Both the position numbers and the translations under genes were made by a program. Shown here piece after piece: positions 1 through 5,699 of a DNA stretch of 5,774 nucleotides. The notes below the pieces were generated by a model. It was not told where the DNA came from. It saw only the letters and a program-made list of their open reading frames with translations, and did not search any database. Origin of the DNA: an uncultured Myxococcales bacterium (GTDB taxonomy: Bacteria; Myxococcota_A; UBA9042); contig CALGHC010000859.1 of assembly GCA_937915965.1 (NCBI GenBank), forward strand, positions 1 through 5,774. The letters run 5' to 3'. Numbering within the stretch: the first letter of the stretch is position 1; every line of letters begins with the position of its first letter.

Positions 1-312
1 GTCGAGCCCCACGACGGCGCGATCTTCTACCGCGACTCGCGCCTCCCCGCGTCCAACCAGCGGATCGCCCTGCAAGCCTGGGTCCGCCAACCGCACGCTC
101 GGTTGCAGTGGTCCGTGGATGGCCGGCCATTCGCCGCGGCCGTGACCAGCGGCTCGGTCGTGCTCTGGCCGATCGAGCCCGGCCGCCACGCGCTGGCGGT
201 CGACGCGATCGACACGAGCGGCCGTCCGCTCGGTCTGCGCGAGACGGTGGCGATTGAGGTCGAGGCGGTCGACGTCACGGCGCCGGGAGCCGGCGGCGTC
301 GCCATGCCGTAG
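1..312 (+). CDS. pbpC: Penicillin-binding protein 1C, C-terminal fragment (5' end outside window)
   Basis: The open frame enters at base 1 and ends at a TAG at 310-312, giving 103 residues of a longer protein. Residues 1-90 read as the BiPBP_C domain that closes class A penicillin-binding proteins of the PBP1C type: an opening 'VEPHDGAIFYRD', a core 'RLQWSVDGRPF', then 'LWPIEPGRHALAVDA', which is the usual W-x-vDG ... W-x-l-x-PG-x-H-x-l-x-v-D pattern. About 13 tail residues rich in Ala, Gly and Pro follow. In known PBP1C proteins the glycosyltransferase and transpeptidase domains come earlier, and the enzyme works on peptidoglycan at the periplasmic face of the inner membrane. Neither catalytic domain is visible here, so the family call rests on the tail domain alone. 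A different protein carrying only this beta-sandwich domain cannot be excluded. The next gene starts 138 bp downstream on the same strand. Confidence 0.8.
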   Translation, partial: VEPHDGAIFYRDSRLPASNQRIALQAWVRQPHARLQWSVDGRPFAAAVTSGSVVLWPIEPGRHALAVDAIDTSGRPLGLRETVAIEVEAVDVTAPGAGGVAMP

Positions 313-441
313 CCTTGGTTCTTGACCTCGACGCGCCCCAATCGCGCCAGGGTGGCGCCCCAGATTTGCGTTGCCGGCCCGCAGTCGTCGTGCTACCTCC
401 GCGACCTCACTTCGATCCGCCAGCCTGCTGGCCGCCTCCCT

Positions 442-445
442 GGAG
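442..445 (+). promoter_or_regulatory. Ribosome binding site that sets the ATG 451 start
   Basis: GGAG lies five bases before ATG 451. The frame stays open back to a TTG at 322, but no comparable purine-rich site precedes that codon. Similarity to the MidA family also begins just after ATG 451, so the ATG is preferred. Confidence 0.55.
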
Positions 446-450
446 CGCCG

Positions 451-2151
451 ATGGCACAGAACCCAGCCGATGTCCTCGCCCGCTTGCCAGGACTGGGCGA
501 CTGGATGCGATTGGGCCTGTACGACGCCGAGGCAGGATACTACGCCTCTGGCCGCGTCCGTTTTGGCCACGAGCGCGACTTCTGGACCTTCCCCGAGCGG
601 TTGTCTCCTGCCTTCGGCCGCCTGATCGCCGTGCGCCTCGCCGCCGCGCGCGATGCCCTCGTCGCGGACGGTGCGATGGCCGACGGCGACCCGTTCACAG
701 CCGTCGAGCTTGGTGCCGGCGACGGCAGCCTCGCTCGCGACGTCTGCGATGCGGTCGACGACCTCTCCGCGATGTCGCCCTCGTCCGCCCGTCTCGCCGC
801 CTGCATGCGTTACCGAATCGGCGAGAGGTCGCCAGCCCTGCAGGACCTGCAGCGCACACGCCTCGGTCATCACCACGGTTCACGGGCGGACCATCTGTCC
901 CAGGGTTCCGCAGACCTGCTTGCCCGGACGACGCCGTTCACGGGCGTCATTTTGCACAACGAGCTCCTCGACGTCTGGCCTCACGAGCTTGTCTGCCCGG
1001 GAGTGGGTGGCGACGCGACCTTGTTGCGCCTCGTCGCCTGGCTCGACGAGGGCACATGGGCGCAATGGGGACTGCCGGCCGTCGACCCCGCGCTTGTGGC
1101 GGTTTGTGGCGCAGCGCCCGCAGCCGGACTCTGGCCGCTTGAGACCGCACATCTCGCCCTCGCCATGCGCCGCGCGGCCCACGCGCCGTCCACGCCCCTT
1201 GTTGTCACGGCCGTCGACGCGCCGCTCGTCAGCCACCCCGACGCAGCCAAGATCAGCGCCTGGCTCGTTGAGATCGCCGACCTGGTGGGCCATCGCCGCG
1301 AAGCCCACTCGCTCCCACCCCATCTGGTCGTCTGTCCGGGTATCGGCGACCTTGTCGCCTGGGCAGCGGCCAACCTGCGCGCCGGCTGGATGTGGACCAT
1401 CGACTACGGCGGGACGGCCCTGCACAGCCTTGACCCTTGGCCCGGCATGCCGCTCGTGCGTGTCTATCCCGAACCTCGTGACGGTGAGGGTGACAAGGAG
1501 GACGACCCTGTCCAAGCCTTGCTGGCGCGCCTGACGTGGCCGGGAAGCCAGGATGTCACCGTCGACATCGACTTCAGCCACCTCGCCGCCGCCGGTCGCG
1601 ATGTCGGTCTCATGCCGGTGTGGCATGGACCCCAGGGCGGCGTGGCCGCGTTCGTTGGCGCGCCCAATCTCCTCGCCGCCGCCGAACGCCGCGTCGTCGA
1701 GGCCCGCTTGCGCCACCGCGCGGGTGTGACCGAGGTCAAGGCAGCCGGTCTGGTCTGGTCCGCCGCGAGCCGCTTTCTCAGCGGCAGTCCGGGCTTTCAC
1801 CTCTTGGTCCAACGAGCCGGCGGCGGAGCGCCCCTGGTCACCCAGGGTAGCTGGCCGGTGTTGCCCGAATCGCTTGTCGCGCTGCGTCCCGACGCCACCG
1901 AAGTCGCCGTGCAAGCCGCGCTTGGGTCGCTGACCCAAGGCGCCCATCTCGCCGAGCGGTTGCGCCCGAGCGGCTGTTTGTACGCCAGCCTCGACGAGGC
2001 CGGTCATCGCGACGTCAGCGCAGTGGTGATCGACAAGCTCGACGGCGCCGGACTGCTGCGCCGCTTTGACCGCCAGCCGATCGACCGCCAGAAGCTCGAC
2101 CACGAGACGGCTGCCCCGCCCACGTCGGCCGGCGATCCCGCGATTCAGTGA
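451..2151 (+). CDS. SAM-dependent methyltransferase, MidA/NDUFAF7 family, with C-terminal extension
   Basis: This encodes 566 residues from ATG 451. The order of motifs matches the MidA (DUF185/COG1565) family. The N-terminal signature is 'LYDAEAGYY' (23-31) and 'DFWTFPE' with 'AFG' (43-56). The glycine-rich SAM loop 'ELGAGDGSL' (86-94) keeps GxGxG. The acidic 'NELLD' motif is at 170-174, 'IDYGG' at 317-321, 'VDIDF' at 371-375, and a Gln at 395 occupies the family's late conserved Gln region. The relative NDUFAF7 methylates an arginine of the complex I subunit NDUFS2 in mitochondria; bacterial substrates are mostly unknown, so the target here is open. Two things are unusual. The stretch between NELLD and IDYGG is about 50 residues longer than in human NDUFAF7. 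Also, after 'FHLLVQR' (449-455), where the core should end, about 110 further residues follow that I cannot assign. No signal peptide or membrane segment is seen, so it is probably cytoplasmic. It converges on the next gene with a 30-bp gap. Confidence 0.85.
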   Translation: MAQNPADVLARLPGLGDWMRLGLYDAEAGYYASGRVRFGHERDFWTFPERLSPAFGRLIAVRLAAARDALVADGAMADGDPFTAVELGAGDGSLARDVCDAVDDLSAMSPSSARLAACMRYRIGERSPALQDLQRTRLGHHHGSRADHLSQGSADLLARTTPFTGVILHNELLDVWPHELVCPGVGGDATLLRLVAWLDEGTWAQWGLPAVDPALVAVCGAAPAAGLWPLETAHLALAMRRAAHAPSTPLVVTAVDAPLVSHPDAAKISAWLVEIADLVGHRREAHSLPPHLVVCPGIGDLVAWAAANLRAGWMWTIDYGGTALHSLDPWPGMPLVRVYPEPRDGEGDKEDDPVQALLARLTWPGSQDVTVDIDFSHLAAAGRDVGLMPVWHGPQGGVAAFVGAPNLLAAAERRVVEARLRHRAGVTEVKAAGLVWSAASRFLSGSPGFHLLVQRAGGGAPLVTQGSWPVLPESLVALRPDATEVAVQAALGSLTQGAHLAERLRPSGCLYASLDEAGHRDVSAVVIDKLDGAGLLRRFDRQPIDRQKLDHETAAPPTSAGDPAIQ

Positions 2152-2189
2152 CCCCCTCGGGGGGCTGGCGGCTCCCAGTGGTCAGCCGC
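2152..2189. terminator. Possible weak bidirectional terminator between convergent genes
   Basis: Directly after the methyltransferase stop there is a C5/G5 hairpin with a TCG loop (2152-2156 with 2160-2164). A second inverted repeat, GCGGCT (2168-2173) with AGCCGC (2184-2189), has a 10-base loop and reaches into the last codons of the leftward gene. Neither stem is followed by a T tract in either direction, so classical intrinsic termination is not well supported. The location between two converging genes is the main reason to list it. Confidence 0.25.
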
Positions 2190-3039
2190 GGTGCAGGTCG
2201 AGGACCAGGCAGCTCGGCCCACCGGTCCCTTTGACGCACAGTTCGTCGCCTTCAAAGCGGCGCACCTCGACCCCCTCGGTGGCCAGCAACGCCTCTGTGC
2301 GCGGGTTTCCGCAAACCAACGCGACCACGCGAGGCCGCAACACCAAAATATTGTTGCCCTGTGTATCGATCTCTTCGGGCACCGCGTCGATCAGACGCAG
2401 GCCGCGGTCGGCTAGCTCGCTCAAGACGACGAATGGCAGCCACGGCCGATCGATCACCGCCAGGTCGACGTCGATGACATTGATCAACGAACGCAGATGC
2501 AAGCAACGCCCGGGACCGTCGCGCCACGGCAGCTCGACCCGGCGCAGCTGCACACCGCGTGGGGCGAGCAGGGCGGCGAGCTGATCGGCGGCCGCGTGGT
2601 TGGTGCGCGCGCCGATACCCAGCCACAGCGTCGCGCGATCCAGCCAGATGGCGTCGCCGCCCTCGAGCGTGCCCGGGGCGGCGATGGCACCCAGCACGTC
2701 GACGCCGGCAGCGCGCAACCGTGCCTCCATGGCCGGGGCCTCATCGCGGCGCTCCGGCTTGCCCATCGCGCAGATCACAGCCCCCCACGGAGTCATCACC
2801 GCCGGGTCGCACGCGTAGGTGGCGTCGACCCCCGTCTCCTGGTCGTCCACCGTGATCTCGACGCCCTCAGCTGCCAGCAGCGCGCACAGACCGGCGTGTT
2901 CGGCGAGCGCCCGCGCGCGATCGCGGCCCGCCGGGTAGCCCCAGGCCAGCGCATCCGCCGCGCCGAGAGACTCCACGGGCGAGTGCAGAAGTGCCCGGCG
3001 CAATGGTGTGATTGTGTTCTCAATCCCGAATCGAACCAT
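2182..3039 (-). CDS. DDAH/amidinotransferase-superfamily guanidino-group-modifying enzyme
   Basis: This encodes 285 residues from an ATG at 3039-3037, preceded by a strong GAGGGGG site (3044-3050, minus strand). The pattern is that of the guanidine-modifying superfamily (dimethylarginine dimethylaminohydrolase, arginine deiminase, amidinotransferase; PF02274 type). 'CDPAVMTPWGAV' (77-88) carries the substrate-side Asp region, with 'MGKPERRDE' at 92-100. 'GTLEGGD' (123-129) holds the catalytic-region Glu126, 'GARTN' (143-147) holds the usual Arg, 'LHLRS' (180-184) holds catalytic His181, and 'GGPSC' near the C-terminus holds the nucleophile Cys277. These enzymes form a Cys-linked amidino intermediate and hydrolyse or transfer it. 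In hydrolases such as DDAH the products would be citrulline plus an amine. The sequence does not say which guanidino compound is used. No signal peptide is seen, so the enzyme is probably cytoplasmic. The Glu-Asp pair found after the first Asp in Pseudomonas DDAH appears to be Thr-Pro here, so true DDAH activity is less certain than superfamily membership. It is transcribed alone, divergent from the 3158 gene. Confidence 0.85.
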   Translation of the reverse strand: MVRFGIENTITPLRRALLHSPVESLGAADALAWGYPAGRDRARALAEHAGLCALLAAEGVEITVDDQETGVDATYACDPAVMTPWGAVICAMGKPERRDEAPAMEARLRAAGVDVLGAIAAPGTLEGGDAIWLDRATLWLGIGARTNHAAADQLAALLAPRGVQLRRVELPWRDGPGRCLHLRSLINVIDVDLAVIDRPWLPFVVLSELADRGLRLIDAVPEEIDTQGNNILVLRPRVVALVCGNPRTEALLATEGVEVRRFEGDELCVKGTGGPSCLVLDLHRG

Positions 3040-3100
3040 GTTGCCCCCTCAAAGCCGACGCCGGCCGAGCTTGGGGCCAGGGTCGGCCACGGCGCACGTC

Positions 3101-3130
3101 GAGACAAGCCGGGCACCAGTCTGCTAAATT
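3101..3130 (+). promoter_or_regulatory. Candidate sigma70-like promoter for the 3158-4950 gene pair
   Basis: The 118-bp divergent spacer holds GAGACA (3101-3106; 4 of 6 to TTGACA) and, 18 bases later, TAAATT (3125-3130; 4 of 6 to TATAAT). This is the only AT-richer patch in the spacer. It sits about 28 bases before the GTG start at 3158 and would give a short leader. Both boxes are imperfect, and the consensus may not apply to this organism's main sigma factor. I found no equally good candidate for the leftward gene. Confidence 0.3.
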
Positions 3131-3147
3131 TGTGGCGGCATCATCGC

Positions 3148-3153
3148 AGGAGG
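3148..3153 (+). promoter_or_regulatory. Consensus AGGAGG ribosome binding site for the GTG 3158 start
   Basis: A full AGGAGG lies four bases before GTG 3158. No ATG is available nearby in frame, so this site is what identifies the GTG as the start. The spacing is a little shorter than usual. Confidence 0.7.
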
Positions 3154-3157
3154 GCCC

Positions 3158-3805
3158 GTGACCGACGATACAGTTCCCAAGCACGCCGCCGCCGGCAGCG
3201 ACACCACAGCAGTCCTCGACGGGCTCCTCCGTCGCGTCGAGGCGGCTCGCGACGCGGTCGTCGCCATCGACACGCGACTGGCAAAGCTCGCCGGCAACCA
3301 CAGCTTGACCACGGAGCCTGCCGGCCGACTGAGCGACGCGCCGCCGATCGCGCCGGGGCAGGGTACCCACGCGGATCCGTCCGAGCCGTCCGAGCCGTCC
3401 GAGCCGGCCGAGGATCCCGACAGCGCCACCGCCATCGCTGCGCTGGTGGCCCGCCTGCTCGGCGTCGCGATCGACCTCGCCGGCGCGAGCCCGGCAGCCG
3501 TCGACGCCGGCTTCGATCGCTATCTCGCGCTGATCCACAGTACCCGCAAGGGAACGCCGATGCTCGACGACGGCTTGCGTCGCTATAGCTTCGTGCAGCT
3601 CGTCCGCAACGGTTCGATCTACCTCTTTGTCGACGGCGATTCGGCGAGCTTTCGCGTGGACCGCAGCGTTCCCGCTGATCTCACCGATGCGCGCGACGAA
3701 GCCAGCGTCTTCCTGGCCGCGCGCACCCGCATGCCAACGCCGATACGACTTCGCCGCGACGCGGCCGCCGGCAACCGCTGGCGTATCGAGAGCTCGTCGC
3801 TCTAG
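3158..3805 (+). CDS. Hypothetical protein, 215 aa, with SEP-repeat linker
   Basis: I do not recognise this protein. It starts at a GTG with a perfect AGGAGG and ends at TAG 3803-3805. Three parts can be seen. Residues 18-46 are probably helical with possible coiled-coil character (charged and Ala/Leu-rich). Residues 50-88 form a disordered, acidic, Pro-rich linker with three tandem Ser-Glu-Pro units (75-83). Residues 89-215 look like a folded domain: an Ala/Leu-rich helix (91-110), 'FDRYLALIHSTRKGTP' (119-134), then alternating hydrophobic strands around 'NGSIYLFVDGDSASFRVDR' (151-169), and a basic end 'PTPIRLRRD' (193-201) followed by 'WRIESSSL'. There is no signal peptide, membrane segment or obvious catalytic motif, so it is probably soluble and cytoplasmic. 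The stop lies 32 bp before the M19 homologue on the same strand, which suggests co-transcription. Codon use matches its neighbours, and the frame is clean with a good start site, so I regard it as a real gene of unknown role. Confidence 0.8.
   Translation: MTDDTVPKHAAAGSDTTAVLDGLLRRVEAARDAVVAIDTRLAKLAGNHSLTTEPAGRLSDAPPIAPGQGTHADPSEPSEPSEPAEDPDSATAIAALVARLLGVAIDLAGASPAAVDAGFDRYLALIHSTRKGTPMLDDGLRRYSFVQLVRNGSIYLFVDGDSASFRVDRSVPADLTDARDEASVFLAARTRMPTPIRLRRDAAAGNRWRIESSSL
3380..3406 (+). repeat. In-frame 9-bp tandem repeat (TCCGAGCCG x3) encoding Ser-Glu-Pro units
   Basis: Three identical copies of TCCGAGCCG run back to back, followed by a degenerate GCCGAG. Identity at the DNA level, including third positions, points to recent slippage or expansion and not to selection on the amino acids alone. 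The repeat falls in the linker of the 215-residue protein and changes its length without shifting the frame. Confidence 0.85.
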
Positions 3806-3825
3806 GAACTCGCAACTTGTGTCCT

Positions 3826-3830
3826 GGGGG
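3826..3830 (+). promoter_or_regulatory. Ribosome binding site that sets the GTG 3838 start
   Basis: GGGGG lies seven bases before GTG 3838. The frame is open back to a TTG at 3817, but that codon lies upstream of the purine run and has no site of its own within good distance. The GTG is therefore preferred. Confidence 0.5.
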
Positions 3831-3837
3831 TTTCGCC

Positions 3838-4950
3838 GTGCCTCCCACCGATCCGAGCGGCTACGCCGCAGCCTCGCCGCCCTCGTCCAGCGCCTTGGCC
3901 GCCCGTCTGGGTCTGCCCGTCGCTGCGATCGAGCTGGTGCGCAGCTGTGACGTCGTTGATCTGCACCTGGACGCTCTGATCCCCGCGCGCTTGTGGGGAT
4001 ACGATCTGCATGCCCGTCACGACGCTGGTCTGCTCGGCGGCCGCCTGTTCGGTCACCTGGACCTGCCGCGAATCGCTGATATCGGCCTCACGGGCGCGAT
4101 GTGGTCGATCACCACCAACCCGCTGCGTTCGTCGTCGGCGCGCTGGCGCACCCTCCTCGACAACCTCGCTCACCTGCGCGGCGAGGTGAACCGGACCCGC
4201 GGGCGTCTCGCCTTGGTCCGTGATCTCGGCGAATATCAGGACGCCCGACGACGCGGCGCCCACGCGGTGCTCGTCGCGATCCAAGGCGGCAACGCGCTAC
4301 AGGCCGCGCCGGACGGACCGGCATCCGTGCCAGATCGGCTGTTGACCAGAGTCACGCTGGTCCACCTGACCAGCTCGGTCTACGGCACAACCTCCAGCCC
4401 GCTCGCCCTGAGGCGCAACGCCGGCCTGACGGCTGCGGGTCGTGTGCTGGTCGAACGGCTCGACGCCGAGCGCGTATTCGTCGACCTCGCCCACCTCGGC
4501 CGTCGCGCTTTTTGGGACGCGGTCGAGGCGCATGACCGCAGCTTGCCCTTGATAGTCACCCACACCGGCGTCAACGGGGTCCGGCCCCACTGGCGCAACC
4601 TCGACGACGACCAGATCCGTGCGATCGCCGCGACCGGCGGGGTCGTCGGGATTCTCTTTCACGAGCCATTCTTGAGCCGCAAAGGCGGCCCCGACGATGG
4701 CCGCATGGTCCTTGAGCACGTCGCCCACGTCATCGATGTCGCTGGCGAGGACGCTGTCGCTATTGGCAGCGACTACGACGGCGCGATCGTGCCCCCCGTC
4801 GAGCTGCGCGACGGTTATGGCATCCCGCGCATCGTCGCCCACATGCTGGCAGAGGGTTGGTCCCACGAGCGCATCGTCAAGTTGCTCGGCGCCAACTTCC
4901 TCGCCGCGTTCGGCCGGTTGCGGCCGGGTCCAGCGCCCATCGTTCATTGA
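3838..4950 (+). CDS. Renal/membrane dipeptidase homologue (peptidase M19) with Glu-to-Gln at the metal-bridging position
   Basis: This encodes 370 residues from GTG 3838 and covers a full-length M19 TIM barrel. Landmarks run in family order: 'DLHLD' (41-45) gives metal ligands His43 and Asp45; 'LPRIADIGLTGAMWS' (76-90) matches the family's 'lprlr.ggvg.qfws' segment; 'IQGGNAL' (148-154) corresponds to the usual 'iEGgh' motif; 'GLTAAGRVLVERL' (196-208); 'VDLAHLG' (215-221) with His219; 'VTHTG' (240-244) with His242; 'HWRNLDDD' (251-258) with Arg253; and 'IGSDYDG' (309-315) with the catalytic-region Asp312. Classical members hydrolyse dipeptides, including D-amino-acid-containing ones, with a binuclear zinc centre bridged by the Glu of 'iEGg'. 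Here that residue is Gln149 (CAA at 4282-4284), so activity or metal content may differ. I see no clear signal peptide in the Ala/Ser/Pro-rich first 25 residues, so it is probably cytoplasmic despite the family name. It follows the 215-residue gene by 32 bp, probably in one operon. Confidence 0.85.
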   Translation: MPPTDPSGYAAASPPSSSALAARLGLPVAAIELVRSCDVVDLHLDALIPARLWGYDLHARHDAGLLGGRLFGHLDLPRIADIGLTGAMWSITTNPLRSSSARWRTLLDNLAHLRGEVNRTRGRLALVRDLGEYQDARRRGAHAVLVAIQGGNALQAAPDGPASVPDRLLTRVTLVHLTSSVYGTTSSPLALRRNAGLTAAGRVLVERLDAERVFVDLAHLGRRAFWDAVEAHDRSLPLIVTHTGVNGVRPHWRNLDDDQIRAIAATGGVVGILFHEPFLSRKGGPDDGRMVLEHVAHVIDVAGEDAVAIGSDYDGAIVPPVELRDGYGIPRIVAHMLAEGWSHERIVKLLGANFLAAFGRLRPGPAPIVH

Positions 4951-5300
4951 TCGCCTTCCTCCCGTGGATCCTCCGCAGCCGGCGCGCGTCTGTGTTGTTA
5001 CGGGCCGCCTGCTCCGGTCCGACCACGGCGTGGGGGGCTGAACGATGCAACGACCGACAATCACGGCCCAGCAGGTCCCTCTTCCGGCTGCTCGCGCCGT
5101 CTCCTTGGCGCCGACCTCGCGCCATCCGATCGTCTCGAGCCGGGAGACACCGTGGTGGCGCCTGCCTGCGTTGCTCCGACGCTACTCGGCTTGTCGCGCG
5201 CCAGGTCAGCAGCAGCCGCCAGTTTCGCCGCTAGTTCGTCTTGAGCGCGATCTTGTACGAATTGCGGCCGTTCAGCTGGTTCTGCATCTTGCTGTGCGAT
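4951..5300. other. Gene-free stretch after the M19 gene
   Basis: I see no supportable gene here. Several frames stay open because the DNA is GC-rich, but none combines a good start, an RBS, family-like sequence and consistent codon use. The ATG at 5045 (88 codons) has a G-run upstream, but its product is Arg/Pro-rich and shadow-like. There is no intrinsic terminator immediately after the M19 stop. The only local structure seen is a 5-bp inverted repeat, GTCTC/GAGAC, at 5132-5136 and 5144-5148. Confidence 0.5.
5231..5287 (-). other. Possible 18-residue micro-ORF or gene remnant
   Basis: On the minus strand an ATG at 5287-5285 opens an 18-codon frame ending in TAG at 5233-5231. Its peptide, MQNQLNGRNSYKIALKTN, uses residues normally encoded by AT-rich codons, yet nearly every codon ends in G or C (AAT is the only exception). 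That is what genuine codons look like in a high-GC genome. Upstream in the same frame, back to another ATG at 5350, third positions are no longer GC-biased. No Shine-Dalgarno precedes either ATG. It could be a micro-peptide, the relic of a lost gene, or chance, because the opposite strand in register also shows high GC3. Confidence 0.15.
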
Positions 5301-5307
5301 TGCTCTG

Positions 5308-5336
5308 GTAACAAAACGACAATCGTGAGATATATT
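5308..5336 (+). promoter_or_regulatory. Candidate rightward promoter in an AT-richer patch
   Basis: GTAACA (5308-5313; 4 of 6 to TTGACA) and TATATT (5331-5336; 5 of 6 to TATAAT) are separated by exactly 17 bases. They lie within a patch of about 46% G+C (5301-5400), far below the rest of the window. It would start a transcript near 5343 that runs through the tandem repeats toward the hairpin at 5700. There is no recognised gene downstream before that hairpin, which weakens the call. Confidence 0.25.
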
Positions 5337-5345
5337 CGGGATATC
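5329..5345. promoter_or_regulatory. Dyad GATAT-N7-ATATC overlapping the candidate -10 box
   Basis: A 5-bp inverted repeat with a 7-base spacer covers the TATATT box. Size and position suit a repressor half-site pair, but short AT dyads are common in AT-rich patches and no regulator gene is present in the window. Confidence 0.2.
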
Positions 5346-5467
5346 GACATCAAGTGGACAAGTGTCAAGCCCGTAATTGGCGTCGCCGGACTTGATGAAT
5401 CTCAACAAGCGAGGCTCCACGTCTGCGGAGCGACGTCGCGACTGCCGATGTGGGGGAGCGGCCCATC

Positions 5468-5606
5468 GCTGCGGTACGGCGTGGCCTGGCGCTGCGGTAC
5501 GGCGTGGCCTGGCGCTGCGGTACGGCGTGGCCTAGCGCTGCGGTACGGCGTGGCCTAGCGCTGCGGTATGGCGCGGCCTGGCGCTGCGGTGCGGCGCGGG
5601 CCTGGC
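5468..5606. repeat. 23-bp tandem repeat, six copies (minisatellite/VNTR-like)
   Basis: The units start at 5468, 5491, 5514, 5537, 5560 and 5583, each beginning GCTGCGGT and ending in GGCCTGGC or GGCCTAGC. Copies 1 and 2 are identical. Copies 3 and 4 are identical to each other and differ from 1 and 2 only by a G-to-A change that makes CTAG. Copy 5 has two substitutions, and copy 6 has one extra G and is 24 bp. A short partial unit may follow to about 5613. The unit length is not a multiple of three, so the frame shifts at every copy and the CTAG variants create stops. It is therefore very unlikely to be coding. The paired identity pattern suggests duplication of units by slippage or unequal exchange. 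Confidence 0.95.
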
Positions 5607-5642
5607 GGCGGTATTCAGGCGCAAAGCGTCTCAGGCGGCAAA

Positions 5643-5667
5643 CGGCTGGAATCAGCGGCGCCAGCCG
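5643..5667. repeat. 7-bp inverted repeat (CGGCTGG / CCAGCCG)
   Basis: CGGCTGG at 5643-5649 pairs with CCAGCCG at 5661-5667 across an 11-base loop. It lies between the tandem repeats and the terminator hairpin. It could fold in RNA or DNA, but there is no T tract, so I do not call it a terminator. Confidence 0.4.
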
Positions 5668-5699
5668 AGCTCGCGGCAGCGGAGTGCGGGCCAAAACGA

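Noticed and set aside
344..358. GCGCCA/TGGCGC hairpin with a GGG loop after the PBP1C gene
   Set aside because: It has only a 6-bp stem and no T tract, which is common by chance at this base composition.
880..2103. 407-codon open frame on the minus strand
   Set aside because: It lies wholly opposite the MidA-family gene, whose motifs are unmistakable. The reverse product has no recognisable motifs and is typical of antisense openness in GC-rich DNA.
2497..3588. 363-codon plus-strand frame across the DDAH-like gene and into the 215-aa gene
   Set aside because: It overlaps two better supported genes on opposite strands, and its product is Arg/Pro-rich with no family features.
4297..5064. 255-codon minus-strand frame over the M19 gene
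   Set aside because: It is antisense to conserved M19 motifs, with no family similarity that I recognise.
4951..5234. Read-through frame continuing after the M19 TGA
   Set aside because: The M19 protein already ends at the normal family position, and the continuation has no family-like sequence. The stop is natural, not a frameshift or nonsense mutation.
5061..5420. 119-codon minus-strand frame starting at a GTG
   Set aside because: It has no ribosome binding site, lacks consistent third-position bias, and degenerates into an Arg/Pro-rich tail. It also conflicts with the better codon signal of the short frame at 5231-5287.
5430..5439. 10-bp perfect palindrome GCGACGTCGC
   Set aside because: It is isolated, with no partner site or adjacent promoter that would make it an operator. 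Palindromes of this length are expected at low frequency in GC-rich DNA.
5241..5558. 105-codon plus-strand frame running into the tandem repeats
   Set aside because: Its start is TTG with no clear RBS, its product is Cys/Trp-rich, and its C-terminal third is repeat DNA read out of register and ended by a CTAG variant.
5468..5606. CRISPR array
   Set aside because: The repeats are directly adjacent with no unique spacers and no cas genes are present, so this is a simple tandem repeat.
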